Assembly (NCBI RefSeq): GCF_004136015.1
Contig: NZ_CP024866.1
Span: forward strand, 4,247,676 to 4,311,675
From: Pseudomonas sp. ACM7
GTDB lineage: Bacteria; Pseudomonadota; Gammaproteobacteria; Pseudomonadales; Pseudomonadaceae
Direction of reading: 5' to 3'
Length of the DNA: 64,000 bases
The notes under the pieces were generated by a model. The model was not told the DNA's origin and made no database searches. It saw only the letters and a program-made list of their open reading frames with translations. This document shows positions 25,553 through 34,058 of this stretch, piece after piece (positions within the stretch are counted from its first letter, which is position 1; every line of letters starts with the position of its first letter). The translations under genes were made by a program, and so were the position numbers.

Positions 25553-27328
25553 ATGGCCTATGCGGAGCAAGCCGAAACAGAAGCACTGCACGAACCCAGA
25601 AGTTTCCTGACCAAATATATCTGGAGTCAGGACCACAAGGTCATAGCCATTCAATATTCCTTGACGGCTCTGTTCGTGGGGCTTATCGCCATCGTGTTGT
25701 CTGACTTGATGCGCATACAGATAGGCTTCCCCGGTAGTTTGGCGTTCATGGACGCCAGTACTTACTATCAGGCGATGACCATGCACGGCATGATCATGGT
25801 CATTTATTTGCTGACGGCCTTGTTTCTGGGGGGCTTCGGCAATTATCTGATCCCGCTGATGGTGGGCGCCCGCGACATGGTCTTCCCCTATGTCAACATG
25901 CTGAGTTACTGGTTCTACCTGCTGGCGGTACTCGTGCTGCTCTCCAGTTTCTTTGTCCCTGGCGGCCCCACCGGTGCGGGCTGGACGCTCTATCCGCCAC
26001 AGTCCATTTCTCAGGGGACACCGGGGGTCGAGTGGGGCATCGTCCTGATGCTCGTCTCACTGGCGATTTTTATTGTCGCAGCCACCATGGGCGGGTTGAA
26101 CTACGTCACCACGGTGTTGCAGGCGCGCACGCACGGCATGACATTGTTTCGCATGCCGCTCTCCGTATGGGGAATCTTCATGGCCTCGATCATGGCCTTG
26201 CTGGCGTTCCCGGCGTTGTTCGTCAGTGCGGTCATGATGCTGTTTGACAAGCTGTTGGGCACCAGCTTCTTTATGCCGGCGATGATCTCGCTGGGGCAGC
26301 AGCTCGATCACCAGGGTGGCAGCCCGATCTTATTCCAGCACCTGTTCTGGTTCTTCGGCCACCCGGAGGTCTACATCGTTGCTCTCCCGGCGTTTGGTCT
26401 GGTCTCCGATTTGATCAGCACGCATGCGCGTAAAAATATCTTCGGCTACCGAATGATGGTGTGGGCCATTATTGCGATTGGCGTACTCAGCTTTGTGGTC
26501 TGGGCGCACCATATGTATGTCAGCGGAATGAACCCGTACTTTGGCTTTTTCTTCGCCGTCACCACCTTGGTCATCGCGGTGCCGACTGCACTGAAAGTCT
26601 ACAACTGGGTGCTGACCCTGTGGCGCGGCGACATCCATCTGACCGTGCCGATGCTGTTTGCCCTGGCCTTTATCGTCACTTTCCTGGTCGGCGGTCTGAC
26701 CGGCTTGTTTCTGGGCAATGTGATCGTGGATATTCCGCTCTCGGACACCTATTTCGTCGTAGCCCATTTTCATATGGTCATGGGGGTTGCACCGGTACTG
26801 GTGGTGTTCGGTGGCATTTATCATTGGTTCCCGAAAGTCACCGGGCGCATGTTGAACGACACCCTGGGCAAGTTGCATTTCTGGATTACCTTTCTGGGCA
26901 CCTACGCCATCTTCTTCCCCATGCACTACCTGGGTTTCCAGGGCATGCCACGTCGCTACTACGCCTATGAAAACTACGCGTTCATCCCGCAGTCGGCGCA
27001 AGAGTTGAATGCCTTCATTACGGTGATCGCATTGACCGTCGGCGTTTCCCAGTTGCTGTTCCTGTTTAACCTGGCCTGGAGTGTGTTTAAGGGCAGGCCC
27101 GCAGGCAGTAATCCCTGGGGCGCGGCCAGTCTGGAATGGCAAACGCCGAACACCCCGCCGATACACGGTAACTGGGGAGCGAAGCTGCCGGTCGTGCATC
27201 GCTGGGCCTATGACTACAGTGTGCCGGGGATAGAACAGGATTTCGTTCCGCAAACAATCTCCGCCGAGGAGCTGGAGCACATGCGGCAACTGAGTGCCGG
27301 AACCAAGATAGCGGACGTTAAAACATGA
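25553..27328 (+). CDS. coxA: Cytochrome c oxidase subunit I
   Basis: The 591-residue haem-copper subunit has about twelve helices. It contains MHGMIMVIYLLTALFLGGFGNYLIPLMVGARDM, WFFGHPEVYIVALPAFG (CuB histidine and cross-linked Tyr in HPEVY), WAHHMYVSGMNP (two CuB histidines), and AHFHMVMG (haem a3 and haem a axial histidines). It reduces O2 and pumps protons. GCAGGAGG before ATG 25553 fixes the start 30 codons inside the longest frame. Its stop overlaps the next gene by ATGA. Confidence 0.95.
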   Translation: MAYAEQAETEALHEPRSFLTKYIWSQDHKVIAIQYSLTALFVGLIAIVLSDLMRIQIGFPGSLAFMDASTYYQAMTMHGMIMVIYLLTALFLGGFGNYLIPLMVGARDMVFPYVNMLSYWFYLLAVLVLLSSFFVPGGPTGAGWTLYPPQSISQGTPGVEWGIVLMLVSLAIFIVAATMGGLNYVTTVLQARTHGMTLFRMPLSVWGIFMASIMALLAFPALFVSAVMMLFDKLLGTSFFMPAMISLGQQLDHQGGSPILFQHLFWFFGHPEVYIVALPAFGLVSDLISTHARKNIFGYRMMVWAIIAIGVLSFVVWAHHMYVSGMNPYFGFFFAVTTLVIAVPTALKVYNWVLTLWRGDIHLTVPMLFALAFIVTFLVGGLTGLFLGNVIVDIPLSDTYFVVAHFHMVMGVAPVLVVFGGIYHWFPKVTGRMLNDTLGKLHFWITFLGTYAIFFPMHYLGFQGMPRRYYAYENYAFIPQSAQELNAFITVIALTVGVSQLLFLFNLAWSVFKGRPAGSNPWGAASLEWQTPNTPPIHGNWGAKLPVVHRWAYDYSVPGIEQDFVPQTISAEELEHMRQLSAGTKIADVKT

Positions 27329-28011
27329 GCCGAATGCTATTGAGAAACGCCGATGGCGCTGACCCCGGCGGCAGTTGGAGTCGCGATCCTGAAGGTATTC
27401 AGGCCGCCGCTGATAGAAGCAAAACTGCAAGAATAGGCCTGCGCTTGTTTCTGGCCGTGGTGAGTTCGTTATTCTTTCTCTTCCTGCTCGCCTTTATCGC
27501 CCGCTCACAAATGGCCGACTGGCTACCCCTGACAGACCCCTTGGCCCCGTTAGCCAATCCATGGCCGCTGTGGGTGAATTCGGCTTTTCTGGTATTCAGT
27601 TGCATCGCACTGCAGTGGTCGCGCATGGCCGCGCGACAGGCTCGACTGGACGCAACGGTCATTGGCTTTGTATTGGGGGGCGTATTTGCAATTGCCTTTC
27701 TGGTGGGACAATTCTGGGTCTGGCAGCAGTTTGTCGCCTGGGGCTACTTTGTCGCCAGCAATCCGGCCAACAGCTTCTTCTACCTGTTGACCGGTGTGCA
27801 TGGACTCCACCTGCTGGGCGGGTTGATCGCCTGGGGCAGAACCGTCGCCAAATTCCTGCGTCATGTGCCGTTGCCGCAACTCAGCGCCAGCGTAGAACTC
27901 TGTACCATCTATTGGCATTACTTACTGGGTCTTTGGTTCGTGCTATTCGCTCTGCTGACCAGCACGCCGCAAACCTATGAAGCCATCGCCAGATTCTGCG
28001 GCCTGAGGTGA
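27325..28011 (+). CDS. Cytochrome c oxidase subunit III-like protein (first copy)
   Basis: A 228-residue protein with five or more helices. A soluble lead of about 35 residues precedes LRLFLAVVSSLFFLFLLAFIAR. SNPANSFFYLLTGVHGLHLLGGLIAW and the terminal YWHYLLGLWFVLFALL are subunit III landmarks. It overlaps the subunit I stop by four bases and lies 6 bases ahead of a second subunit III gene. Two subunit III genes in series are unusual for an aa3 operon; one may have a distinct structural or assembly role. Confidence 0.88.
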   Translation: MSRMLLRNADGADPGGSWSRDPEGIQAAADRSKTARIGLRLFLAVVSSLFFLFLLAFIARSQMADWLPLTDPLAPLANPWPLWVNSAFLVFSCIALQWSRMAARQARLDATVIGFVLGGVFAIAFLVGQFWVWQQFVAWGYFVASNPANSFFYLLTGVHGLHLLGGLIAWGRTVAKFLRHVPLPQLSASVELCTIYWHYLLGLWFVLFALLTSTPQTYEAIARFCGLR

Positions 28012-28017
28012 AAAGCC

Positions 28018-28731
28018 ATGGCATCGCATTCACCCGCCCCAGGCGAGTCCAGTTCATCCAATCCACCCAGCTTGCCGCCTACAGCAGGATGGCAGGGCAT
28101 CGCCAGCGACTGGTCCTCGGATAAGGAGGCTTTCAAGCAGGTCCCTTGGGGCAAGGCGATGATGTGGATATTCCTGCTCAGCGATACGTTTATATTCACC
28201 TGTTTTTTAACCGGCTACATGTCGGTACGCATGACCATCACTACCGCCTGGCCGAACCCCAGTGAAGTGTTCGCATTGACGATCGGCGGTAGAGAAATCC
28301 CGCTTATTCTGATCGCCATCATGACCTTTGTGCTGATCAGCAGCAGTGGCACCATGGCCATGGCAGTCAATTTCGCCTATCGCCGTGATCGTGCGAAAAC
28401 CTCTGCCCTGATGCTGGCGACCGCTGCCTTGGGTGTGACCTTCGTCAGCATGCAGGCATTCGAATGGAGCAAGCTCATCGCAGAAGGGGTGCGTCCTTGG
28501 GGGAACCCTATGGGGGCGGCGCAGTTTGGTGCGAGCTTTTTCATGATTACCGGTTTCCACGGACTGCATGTGTCAATCGGCGCCATTTATCTCAGCATTG
28601 TGGCGATGAAAGTAATGCGGGGAGATTATGAGCGCTCCGGGAACTATCAGAACGTCGAGATAGCCGGGCTTTACTGGCACTTCGTGGATTTGGTGTGGGT
28701 GTTTATTTTTGCTTTCTTCTATTTATGGTAG
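28018..28731 (+). CDS. coxC: Cytochrome c oxidase subunit III (second copy)
   Basis: The 237-residue protein has the canonical late motifs ITGFHGLHVSIGAIYL and YWHFVDLVWVFIFAFFYLW. It also has an N-terminal Pro/Ser-rich cytoplasmic tail of about 40 residues. It is the more typical of the two subunit III proteins in this operon. AAAAGCC precedes ATG 28018 with no strong Shine-Dalgarno, so coupling to the preceding gene is likely. Confidence 0.92.
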   Translation: MASHSPAPGESSSSNPPSLPPTAGWQGIASDWSSDKEAFKQVPWGKAMMWIFLLSDTFIFTCFLTGYMSVRMTITTAWPNPSEVFALTIGGREIPLILIAIMTFVLISSSGTMAMAVNFAYRRDRAKTSALMLATAALGVTFVSMQAFEWSKLIAEGVRPWGNPMGAAQFGASFFMITGFHGLHVSIGAIYLSIVAMKVMRGDYERSGNYQNVEIAGLYWHFVDLVWVFIFAFFYLW

Positions 28732-28744
28732 AGGAGCACGGGTG

Positions 28745-29062
28745 ATGGCACATGCTCAGGGTCAGCAACATCCGATCAGCTTGTACCTTAAAATCTGGGG
28801 GCTGTTGTTCGTCCTCAGTACGATGTCGTATCTGGTCGACTACTTTCACTTCCATGGTTACCTTCGTTGGGCCCTGATTATTACTTTCATGTTGTTGAAG
28901 GCAGGTTTAATTGTCTCCATCTTCATGCATATGGCCTGGGAACGGTTGGCCATGGTCTACGCCATACTGGTGCCACCGTTGTGTTTGCTGGTACTCGTCG
29001 GACTGATGGCCACCGAGGCGGACTATGTTTTCCTCAGTCGGGTCATTTCCTTCGGCCAATAA
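28745..29062 (+). CDS. coxD: Cytochrome c oxidase subunit IV (prokaryotic COX4 type)
   Basis: The 105-residue protein has three membrane helices: WGLLFVLSTMSYLVDYF, LIITFMLLKAGLIVSIFMHMAWE and the last VYAILVPPLCLLVLVGLMAT. The LKAGLIVSIFMHM block is typical for bacterial subunit IV. AGGAGCACGGGTG ahead of ATG 28745 gives a strong ribosome binding site and selects this start over 28709. It closes the oxidase operon, and the next gene is on the other strand. Confidence 0.88.
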   Translation: MAHAQGQQHPISLYLKIWGLLFVLSTMSYLVDYFHFHGYLRWALIITFMLLKAGLIVSIFMHMAWERLAMVYAILVPPLCLLVLVGLMATEADYVFLSRVISFGQ

Positions 29063-29094
29063 GCAGCTTCCGGATGGCCTTCAGTCTCCAGGGG

Positions 29095-29655
29095 CTAACC
29101 CGATATCACTCGCTTGAACTGATGCCATTTGTGCTGCCAGGCGACTGTCCAGTGGGGGGCTGCCGTTCCCGTACCGGCGATCTCCAGCATTGGATGATGT
29201 TCGATAACCCCGTCCAATACCGACTCCTGATTCGGCTCGACATCTACGAAGAAAATATGTTTTCCCTCTGCTACCACCTGTTTAAAACTGCGGAAGTGAG
29301 TGTTTGGCACCTGGATACCAAAAAAACCGCCTTCCCAGATGCAGAAGCCACATACAACAATGGCAAGAAAGATGAAAGGCATCCAGCCTGCGGCGGATTC
29401 GGTCCAGCCCAGCCAATAGGCGCCGCCAAGAACCAGCGCCGCGAGTGGCACACCGATCACTGCACCAATTTCGCCAGAGTGGACAACATCCTGTTCCATT
29501 AACGAGTTAACTTCGTGAAGGTGATGTTGTTCAACATCGGCAACGTGCTCACTGAGCACATGAATTTGTTCGGAATTGATGCCGCTGGCTTCCAGCTCAT
29601 TTTCAACGGCTTCAAGATCGTCGAGATTGTTGCTGATGTAATAGTGTCGATTCAT
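29095..29655 (-). CDS. Hypothetical membrane protein (stress/metal-permease-like)
   Basis: A 186-residue protein. It starts NRHYYISNNLDDLEAVENELEASGI, a fold seen in small 'general stress/flavin-like' N-terminal domains. Two adjacent helices follow at about 80-120 (IGAVIGVPLAALVLGGAYWLG and MPFIFLAIVVCGFCIWEGG), with a soluble C-terminal tail containing HIFFVDVEPNQESVL. I know similar proteins annotated as hypothetical or 'NAD/FAD-utilizing' without experimental support. GGGAGG 6 bases before ATG 29655 decides the start. It converges with the oxidase operon. Confidence 0.75.
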   Translation of the reverse strand: MNRHYYISNNLDDLEAVENELEASGINSEQIHVLSEHVADVEQHHLHEVNSLMEQDVVHSGEIGAVIGVPLAALVLGGAYWLGWTESAAGWMPFIFLAIVVCGFCIWEGGFFGIQVPNTHFRSFKQVVAEGKHIFFVDVEPNQESVLDGVIEHHPMLEIAGTGTAAPHWTVAWQHKWHQFKRVISG

Positions 29656-29860
29656 GCCAAACCTCCCATCTCGTGCTTGCCGTAGACCTCCTTTGTCTTG
29701 CAGCTGCCAGTCGAGATTTACAGTCGGTATCAGTACCCGTGGGCACGTTGCGCGCTTCATTCAAACCATAAAAAAGTATAGCACTGCATATCATTCCGGC
29801 ATGGGGACGGAAGCATGCCGTCTGATCTCCCGGCAGGTTCCCCGGCACCCCAAATCCTGG

Positions 29861-29898
29861 ACACAAAAAAACCGCTCACAACGGACCGGTTTTTGTGT
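29861..29898. terminator. Bidirectional terminator beside tRNA-Gly
   Basis: ACACAAAAAAACCG and CCGGTTTTTGTGT pair around a short loop. The hairpin lies 47 bases beyond the 3' end of the tRNA on the minus strand and would end its transcript. Confidence 0.75.
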
Positions 29899-29945
29899 TC
29901 CTGCATCTCCCGTCAAAACCCGCCTGACGTGAGATCAAATTCGAT

Positions 29946-30019
29946 TGGAGCGGGTGAAGGGAATCGAACCCTCGTTATCAGCTTGGGAAGCTGGAGTAAT
30001 GCCATTATACGACACCCGC
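29946..30019 (-). tRNA. tRNA-Gly (anticodon CCC)
   Basis: On the minus strand the cloverleaf is complete: a GCGGGTG/CACCCGC acceptor stem, a D-arm with ATAATGGCAT, anticodon stem CCAGC/GCTGG with loop TTCCCAA (anticodon CCC), a T-arm with GGTTCGATTCC, and an encoded CCA. It reads the GGG codon. Confidence 0.95.
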
Positions 30020-30126
30020 TCAGAGCGGCTGACTTTGTACCAGATGTGGGCGTGGAAATGAAGTTTTTCTTTGCGTGGGACGGCTTTAGCGCAGGTGAAA
30101 CAAGACACAGACCGGGTGGCGGTCTA

Positions 30127-30192
30127 TCGCGGGCAAGCCTTGCTCCTACAGGAATGCATTCAACACTGTAGGGCGGGGCCTGCTCGCGATGA
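30127..30192. repeat. Degraded REP pair after phaG
   Basis: GCGGGCAAGCCTTGCTCCTAC and GGGCGGGGCCTGCTCGCGATG are decayed arms related to the TGTGGGAGC family. They lie just beyond the phaG stop. Confidence 0.45.
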
Positions 30193-30199
30193 CGCTGTT

Positions 30200-31084
30200 T
30201 CAGATGGCCAATGCATGTTGGTCCTGGACGTAGTGATAACGCGGTCGACTTTCGTGTTGCGAAGGTTTCAGAAAGCCCAGCAATGCGTTGCGGCTATCTC
30301 GGCAAGCAGCTTTGTGTTCCATGTCGAGAAAGTGGCCGGTGGCCTGCAGGGTGGTGAAAGTAGCGTGTTGCACATGGTTGGCGAACAGTTGAGCGCCGTC
30401 GGCAGCGGTGTACTCGTCCCATTCGCCGTTCATGAACAGCACCGGCACGTTGATTTTCTCCGCGGCTTTGAAGAAGCACTGGCGATCACTGTGCAGCAGA
30501 TCGCTGATGTGGAAGTGCATCTGTCCGTACTCATGCTCGGCCAGGGAACTGACGTGCCGATAATTGAAGCGCTTGAACAGTGTCGGCAGGTGTTTGCCGA
30601 TGGTGCTGTTCACCAGGTTGCCGACCCGGTCACCGTCCCGGCTGCCGAGGTAATCGATGCCGCGCTCGAGGTAGTCGAGCATGTGCGCGTTGATCTCCGG
30701 AGAGAACGAGCTGATCACGGCTTTCTCGATGCGTCGTGGCTGGTGGGCCAGGGCGACCAGGGTCGCGGCGCCACCCCAGGAAAACGACAGCACGTGTTCG
30801 GCGGCGAAGTGGTCGATCAGCTCCAGGAGGATCTGCCCTTCGATTTCCTTGGTCAGCAATTTCTCGTGCAGGTTGTGGGCTTTCGACTTGCCCGCGTAGG
30901 GCTGGTCGTAGCAAACCACATTGAACTGCGGGTGAAGGTTTTTCACGGTTTGTGCAAACGACGCAGTCGTGGCCATCGAGCCGTTGACCAGAATAATGGT
31001 CTTCTCTGCGGCGTCTGCGCGATAGAACTCCGTGTAAACCCGATACTGACCCTGTATATCCAGCACAGCGATTTCTGGCCTCAT
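30200..31084 (-). CDS. phaG: (R)-3-hydroxydecanoyl-ACP:CoA transacylase
   Basis: The 294-residue alpha/beta hydrolase matches remembered P. putida PhaG nearly throughout. It starts MRPEIAVLDIQGQYRVYTEF and has ILVNGSMATTASFAQT, CYDQPYAGKSK, the nucleophile elbow FSWGGAA (Ser102), FKRFNYRHVSSLAEHEYGQMHFH, and ATGHFLDMEHKA near the C terminus. PhaG and its relative RhlA divert 3-hydroxyacyl chains from fatty-acid synthesis towards PHA or surfactants. PhaG is separated from the pha synthesis genes here, as in other pseudomonads. A 7-bp inverted repeat lies in its leader. Confidence 0.93.
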   Translation of the reverse strand: MRPEIAVLDIQGQYRVYTEFYRADAAEKTIILVNGSMATTASFAQTVKNLHPQFNVVCYDQPYAGKSKAHNLHEKLLTKEIEGQILLELIDHFAAEHVLSFSWGGAATLVALAHQPRRIEKAVISSFSPEINAHMLDYLERGIDYLGSRDGDRVGNLVNSTIGKHLPTLFKRFNYRHVSSLAEHEYGQMHFHISDLLHSDRQCFFKAAEKINVPVLFMNGEWDEYTAADGAQLFANHVQHATFTTLQATGHFLDMEHKAACRDSRNALLGFLKPSQHESRPRYHYVQDQHALAI

Positions 31085-31396
31085 GTCATAAGACTCCTGG
31101 CAAGCGGGTATGCGTGCAAATCAGATTGCACGAGCTTTGTGACAGGTAGGCATACGCCTGGAATTTGAGAGGCCCATGTCGATCCATTGCAGTCCGGTCG
31201 ACGGGTATTGTTATTGGCGGGCAGTCTGCCGGGGGAAGGCGGAACCTGAGGGTTCTCTACCGGCAAAAAGTTTCTTAGAAGTATATTGTGACTCGTCGGT
31301 CACATTTCGGCCGACGTCCTGATTCAAGCAGGGGTCACGTCATCACGCAAGTATCTTTGCAAATTGTTCGACAACTTCTGCTGAGCGGTCGAGTGC
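31085..31396. other. phaG leader and promoter spacer
   Basis: No gene is visible. It should carry the phaG promoter on the minus strand. Apart from the inverted repeat at 31113, it holds CGTCGG...CCGACG (31294-31316), a 6-bp palindrome with an 11-base spacer. I found no clear RpoN -24/-12 pair. Confidence 0.5.
31113..31132. promoter_or_regulatory. Inverted repeat in the phaG leader
   Basis: CGTGCAA-ATCAGA-TTGCACG is a perfect 7-bp inverted repeat with a 6-base spacer, 28 bases upstream of the phaG start codon. It could be an operator or a leader hairpin; the regulator is unknown. Confidence 0.4.
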
Positions 31397-32089
31397 TTAG
31401 ATCAATTGAATCTCTTCGGTGCGTAATGCGCGGTACTCGCCCGGTTTCAGGGCACTGTCGAGCACCAGCGGGCCCATGCTTTCACGGTGCAGGCGCAGCA
31501 CCTTGTTGTCGAAATGGCCGAACATCCGCTTCACCTGGTGATAACGGCCCTCGACGATGCTCAGTCGTGCGGAGTTTGGCCCGAGTACGGCCAGCTCGGC
31601 GGGTTGGGTGGTGAGGTCTTCGAAGGCGAAGTACAGGCCTTCGGTGAATTTCGAAGCGTATTCCGGGCCAATCTCTTGCTCGGTCTCTACGTAGTAGACC
31701 TTGGGCAGTTTGGTTTGCGGCTGGGTCAGGCGTCGCGACCAGCCGCCATCATTGGTGATCAGCATCAGGCCGGTGGTGTTGAAGTCCAGGCGCCCGGCGA
31801 TGTGCAGGTCCTCCTTGTCCGGTTCATGGATCAGGTCGAGCACGGTCGGGTGTTGCGGATCGCGGGTGGCACTGACGCAGCCGGGCGGCTTGTGCAGCAT
31901 GAAGTAGCGTGCAGGCTTGCCGACTTGCAGCTGCTCATCGTCGACTTCCACGCGGCTGAATTCCAGTACGTCGGCGTGAGGGTCGCTGACGACTTTTCCG
32001 TCGATCCTGACGCGCTTTCCCACCAGCAACAGACGCACCTGCTTACGGTTGAAGCGCGGCAGGTTGCTGAGGAAACGGTCAATGCGCAT
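31397..32089 (-). CDS. rsuA: 16S rRNA pseudouridine(516) synthase
   Basis: The 230-residue RsuA-type synthase has an S4 RNA-binding domain at about 1-60 (MRIDRFLSNLPRFNRKQVRLLL...). A catalytic domain with AGRLDFNTTGLMLIT follows, with the catalytic Asp in GRLD, and EGRYHQVKRMFG near the C terminus. I start at ATG 32089, where the S4 domain begins, instead of the longer frame from 32254. It is followed by convergent spacing towards phaG. Confidence 0.93.
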   Translation of the reverse strand: MRIDRFLSNLPRFNRKQVRLLLVGKRVRIDGKVVSDPHADVLEFSRVEVDDEQLQVGKPARYFMLHKPPGCVSATRDPQHPTVLDLIHEPDKEDLHIAGRLDFNTTGLMLITNDGGWSRRLTQPQTKLPKVYYVETEQEIGPEYASKFTEGLYFAFEDLTTQPAELAVLGPNSARLSIVEGRYHQVKRMFGHFDNKVLRLHRESMGPLVLDSALKPGEYRALRTEEIQLI

Positions 32090-32145
32090 GACGAGGGATC
32101 GGTAGGAAAGGGGGGCGTATCTTACGTGATCGGTTGTGCGGTTGC

Positions 32146-32340
32146 TTACAGCTGCGCCTCGACTTGCGCGCAGCGTGGGCACAAACAGGATTTGTCGCGC
32201 AGTTCGGGCGGCAGTGCTTCGAGCACTGCCGGGTCGATGCTGACGCCGTAGCACCAGCAGGCCCGATCGGCGGTTCGCGGGTCGGCCAGAGTGCAGTCGT
32301 TGGAGGCGCCGCAGGCCGGGCAGAAATCTGGCTTATTCAT
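32146..32340 (-). CDS. Cysteine-rich CWC family protein
   Basis: A 64-residue protein with CPACGASNDC near the N terminus, ACWCYGVSIDPAVLEALP in the middle and CLCPRCAQVEA at the end. The seven or eight cysteines and the CWC motif define the family and suggest a bound zinc. It lies 6 bases after the GGDEF gene's stop codon, in the same direction, so it is probably co-transcribed. Function unknown. Confidence 0.85.
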   Translation of the reverse strand: MNKPDFCPACGASNDCTLADPRTADRACWCYGVSIDPAVLEALPPELRDKSCLCPRCAQVEAQL

Positions 32341-32346
32341 TTAGGG

Positions 32347-33834
32347 TTATGCATAACTGGAGTGAGGCATTTCCACGCAGGTGCGGTTACGGCCGGCTTG
32401 CTCGGCCCGGTACATCGCATGATCCGCTCTCGAGAGCAGCGTGTGCAAGGTGTCATCGGTCTGCAGGGTGGTCAGGCCGATGCTCACGGTCAGCTGCAAG
32501 GCCTTATCGTTGTAGGCATAACGCTGTTGCTCGACATGCTGACGAATTTTCTCGGCGACCATCAGACCGGTCTCACCATCAGTGTCCTTGAGCAGCACGA
32601 TAAATTCCTCCCCGCCCCAACGGCAGACGATGTCGGAGTGCCGCAGGCAACTCTCCAGATCCCGTGCAAAGCCGATCAGCACCTGATCGCCGGCAAGATG
32701 ACCGTAGGTGTCGTTCAAGGCCTTGAAATGGTCCAGATCCAGCAGCAACGCGGTCAGCGGTTTGGGCTCGCGCTGGGCTTCGTGCATGGCTTGCGCCGCC
32801 AACAGGTCGAAACCGCGGCGGTTCGGCAACTCGGTCAGGCTGTCGAGGATCGCCTGGGCCTGGATCTTGCCCTGGTAGCGCTTGATCACCCGGTTGAGCA
32901 GGGCCAGCACAATCAGCGTGACGATCAGGCAGATCAAGAGGTTGAGGTACAGCGACTGGCGGATTTCACTGAGGGCACCGTCTTCGCGTTTGTCGACGAA
33001 CAAGTACCAGTTCAGCTCCGGAATGAAACGCACATTGAGGAAATGTCCCTGGCCCCGGACGGAATATTCGTAGCTACCGCTGTGAGGTTTGGGCAGTTGG
33101 CTGACCAGGTCCTTCATGCTGTCGAGCTCGCCGAGGGTCCGCCCGATCCGCGCGCCTTCTGGGCCACCCTCGGCGCCCGTAAGCGCCAGGCGCCCGAAGT
33201 TGTCGACGAAAAACACGCTGCGTTGATAACGCTGCTGGTACTTGTCGATCAGCTTGATCACCGCATCGACTGTCAGACCGACGCCAGCCGCGCCAATGAA
33301 ACGGTTGTTGTAGTCGTAGACCTTGTAGTTGATGAAGAAGGTCAGGTTGTCCTTGTTGGCAAGGTCCGGGGCGACATTGATTTCGTAGGGATCGGCCATG
33401 TCTCGTACGCGGAAATACCATGCATCGCGGGGTTCAGTGGCTTTGACCTGTTTGAGTACCCCGTTGGCGTGGTAGTAGGTGAGGCTGGTGTTGGAGACGA
33501 AAAATGCGGTGTAGGCCCCGTAGTGGGTCATGACCTCGTTGAGGTAACGGGTCATTTTTTCGGGATCTTGCTCGCCGTTTACCACCCAGTCACGCATGAA
33601 GGTGTCGCGGGACATCATCGAGGAAATCAGGATCGGTCTGACGAGGTCTTTCTGGATTTCCGAGTAGACCGTGTCCGACGTCAGCGGCAGTTCGGTGTTG
33701 ATGATGTTGTCGCGGATCGACGCTCGCGAGGCGTAGTAACTGAGGAAGGACGTGGCGAGAAAACCTGCGCTCAGCAACGCGATCAGCGTGAGGACCAACG
33801 AACGTTGCGAATACAGCGGCGAGCGAAGCGGCAT
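32347..33834 (-). CDS. CACHE-domain diguanylate cyclase
   Basis: A 495-residue membrane protein. A signal-anchor helix (LVLTLIALLSAGFLATSFLSYYA) is followed by a periplasmic dCACHE sensor at about 40-290 (DTFMRDWVVNGEQDPEKM, INYKVYDYNNRFIGAAGVGL). A second helix lies at about 300-320 (LLICLIVTLIVLALLNRV), then a GGDEF domain at about 335-490 with the active-site loop RWGGEEF. RHSD five residues before GGEEF is the product-inhibition RxxD. It should make c-di-GMP in response to a small periplasmic ligand. Confidence 0.93.
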   Translation of the reverse strand: MPLRSPLYSQRSLVLTLIALLSAGFLATSFLSYYASRASIRDNIINTELPLTSDTVYSEIQKDLVRPILISSMMSRDTFMRDWVVNGEQDPEKMTRYLNEVMTHYGAYTAFFVSNTSLTYYHANGVLKQVKATEPRDAWYFRVRDMADPYEINVAPDLANKDNLTFFINYKVYDYNNRFIGAAGVGLTVDAVIKLIDKYQQRYQRSVFFVDNFGRLALTGAEGGPEGARIGRTLGELDSMKDLVSQLPKPHSGSYEYSVRGQGHFLNVRFIPELNWYLFVDKREDGALSEIRQSLYLNLLICLIVTLIVLALLNRVIKRYQGKIQAQAILDSLTELPNRRGFDLLAAQAMHEAQREPKPLTALLLDLDHFKALNDTYGHLAGDQVLIGFARDLESCLRHSDIVCRWGGEEFIVLLKDTDGETGLMVAEKIRQHVEQQRYAYNDKALQLTVSIGLTTLQTDDTLHTLLSRADHAMYRAEQAGRNRTCVEMPHSSYA

Positions 33835-33951
33835 GACGATTCCGTTGGCAGTGATCCGATGGCAGGCATTCTAATGGCACCGCCGGGAAATAACTGTTCT
33901 ATGTGCAAGGCGAATGATGGCTCCCGCACTCCATGCAGGTTGCACCCGGAC

Positions 33952-34045
33952 CCTGTGGGAGCGAGCTTGCTCGCGATAGCGGACTGTCAGACAACATGGT
34001 TTTTGCCTGTTAGACCGTCATCGCGAGCAAGCTCGCTCCCACAGG
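33952..34045. repeat. REPIN (TGTGGGAGCGAGCTTGCTCGCGA family)
   Basis: Inverted arms CCTGTGGGAGCGAGCTTGCTC... and ...GAGCAAGCTCGCTCCCACAGG surround a spacer with TGTCAGACA. It lies between the GGDEF gene's upstream region and the end of atzF. Confidence 0.92.
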
Positions 34046-34058
34046 TTCCTGCGTGCTG

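Noticed and set aside
29946..30019. tRNA-Gly as an attachment site of an integrated island containing the oxidase genes
   Set aside because: No integrase gene and no repeated tRNA 3' end was seen on either side in the window.
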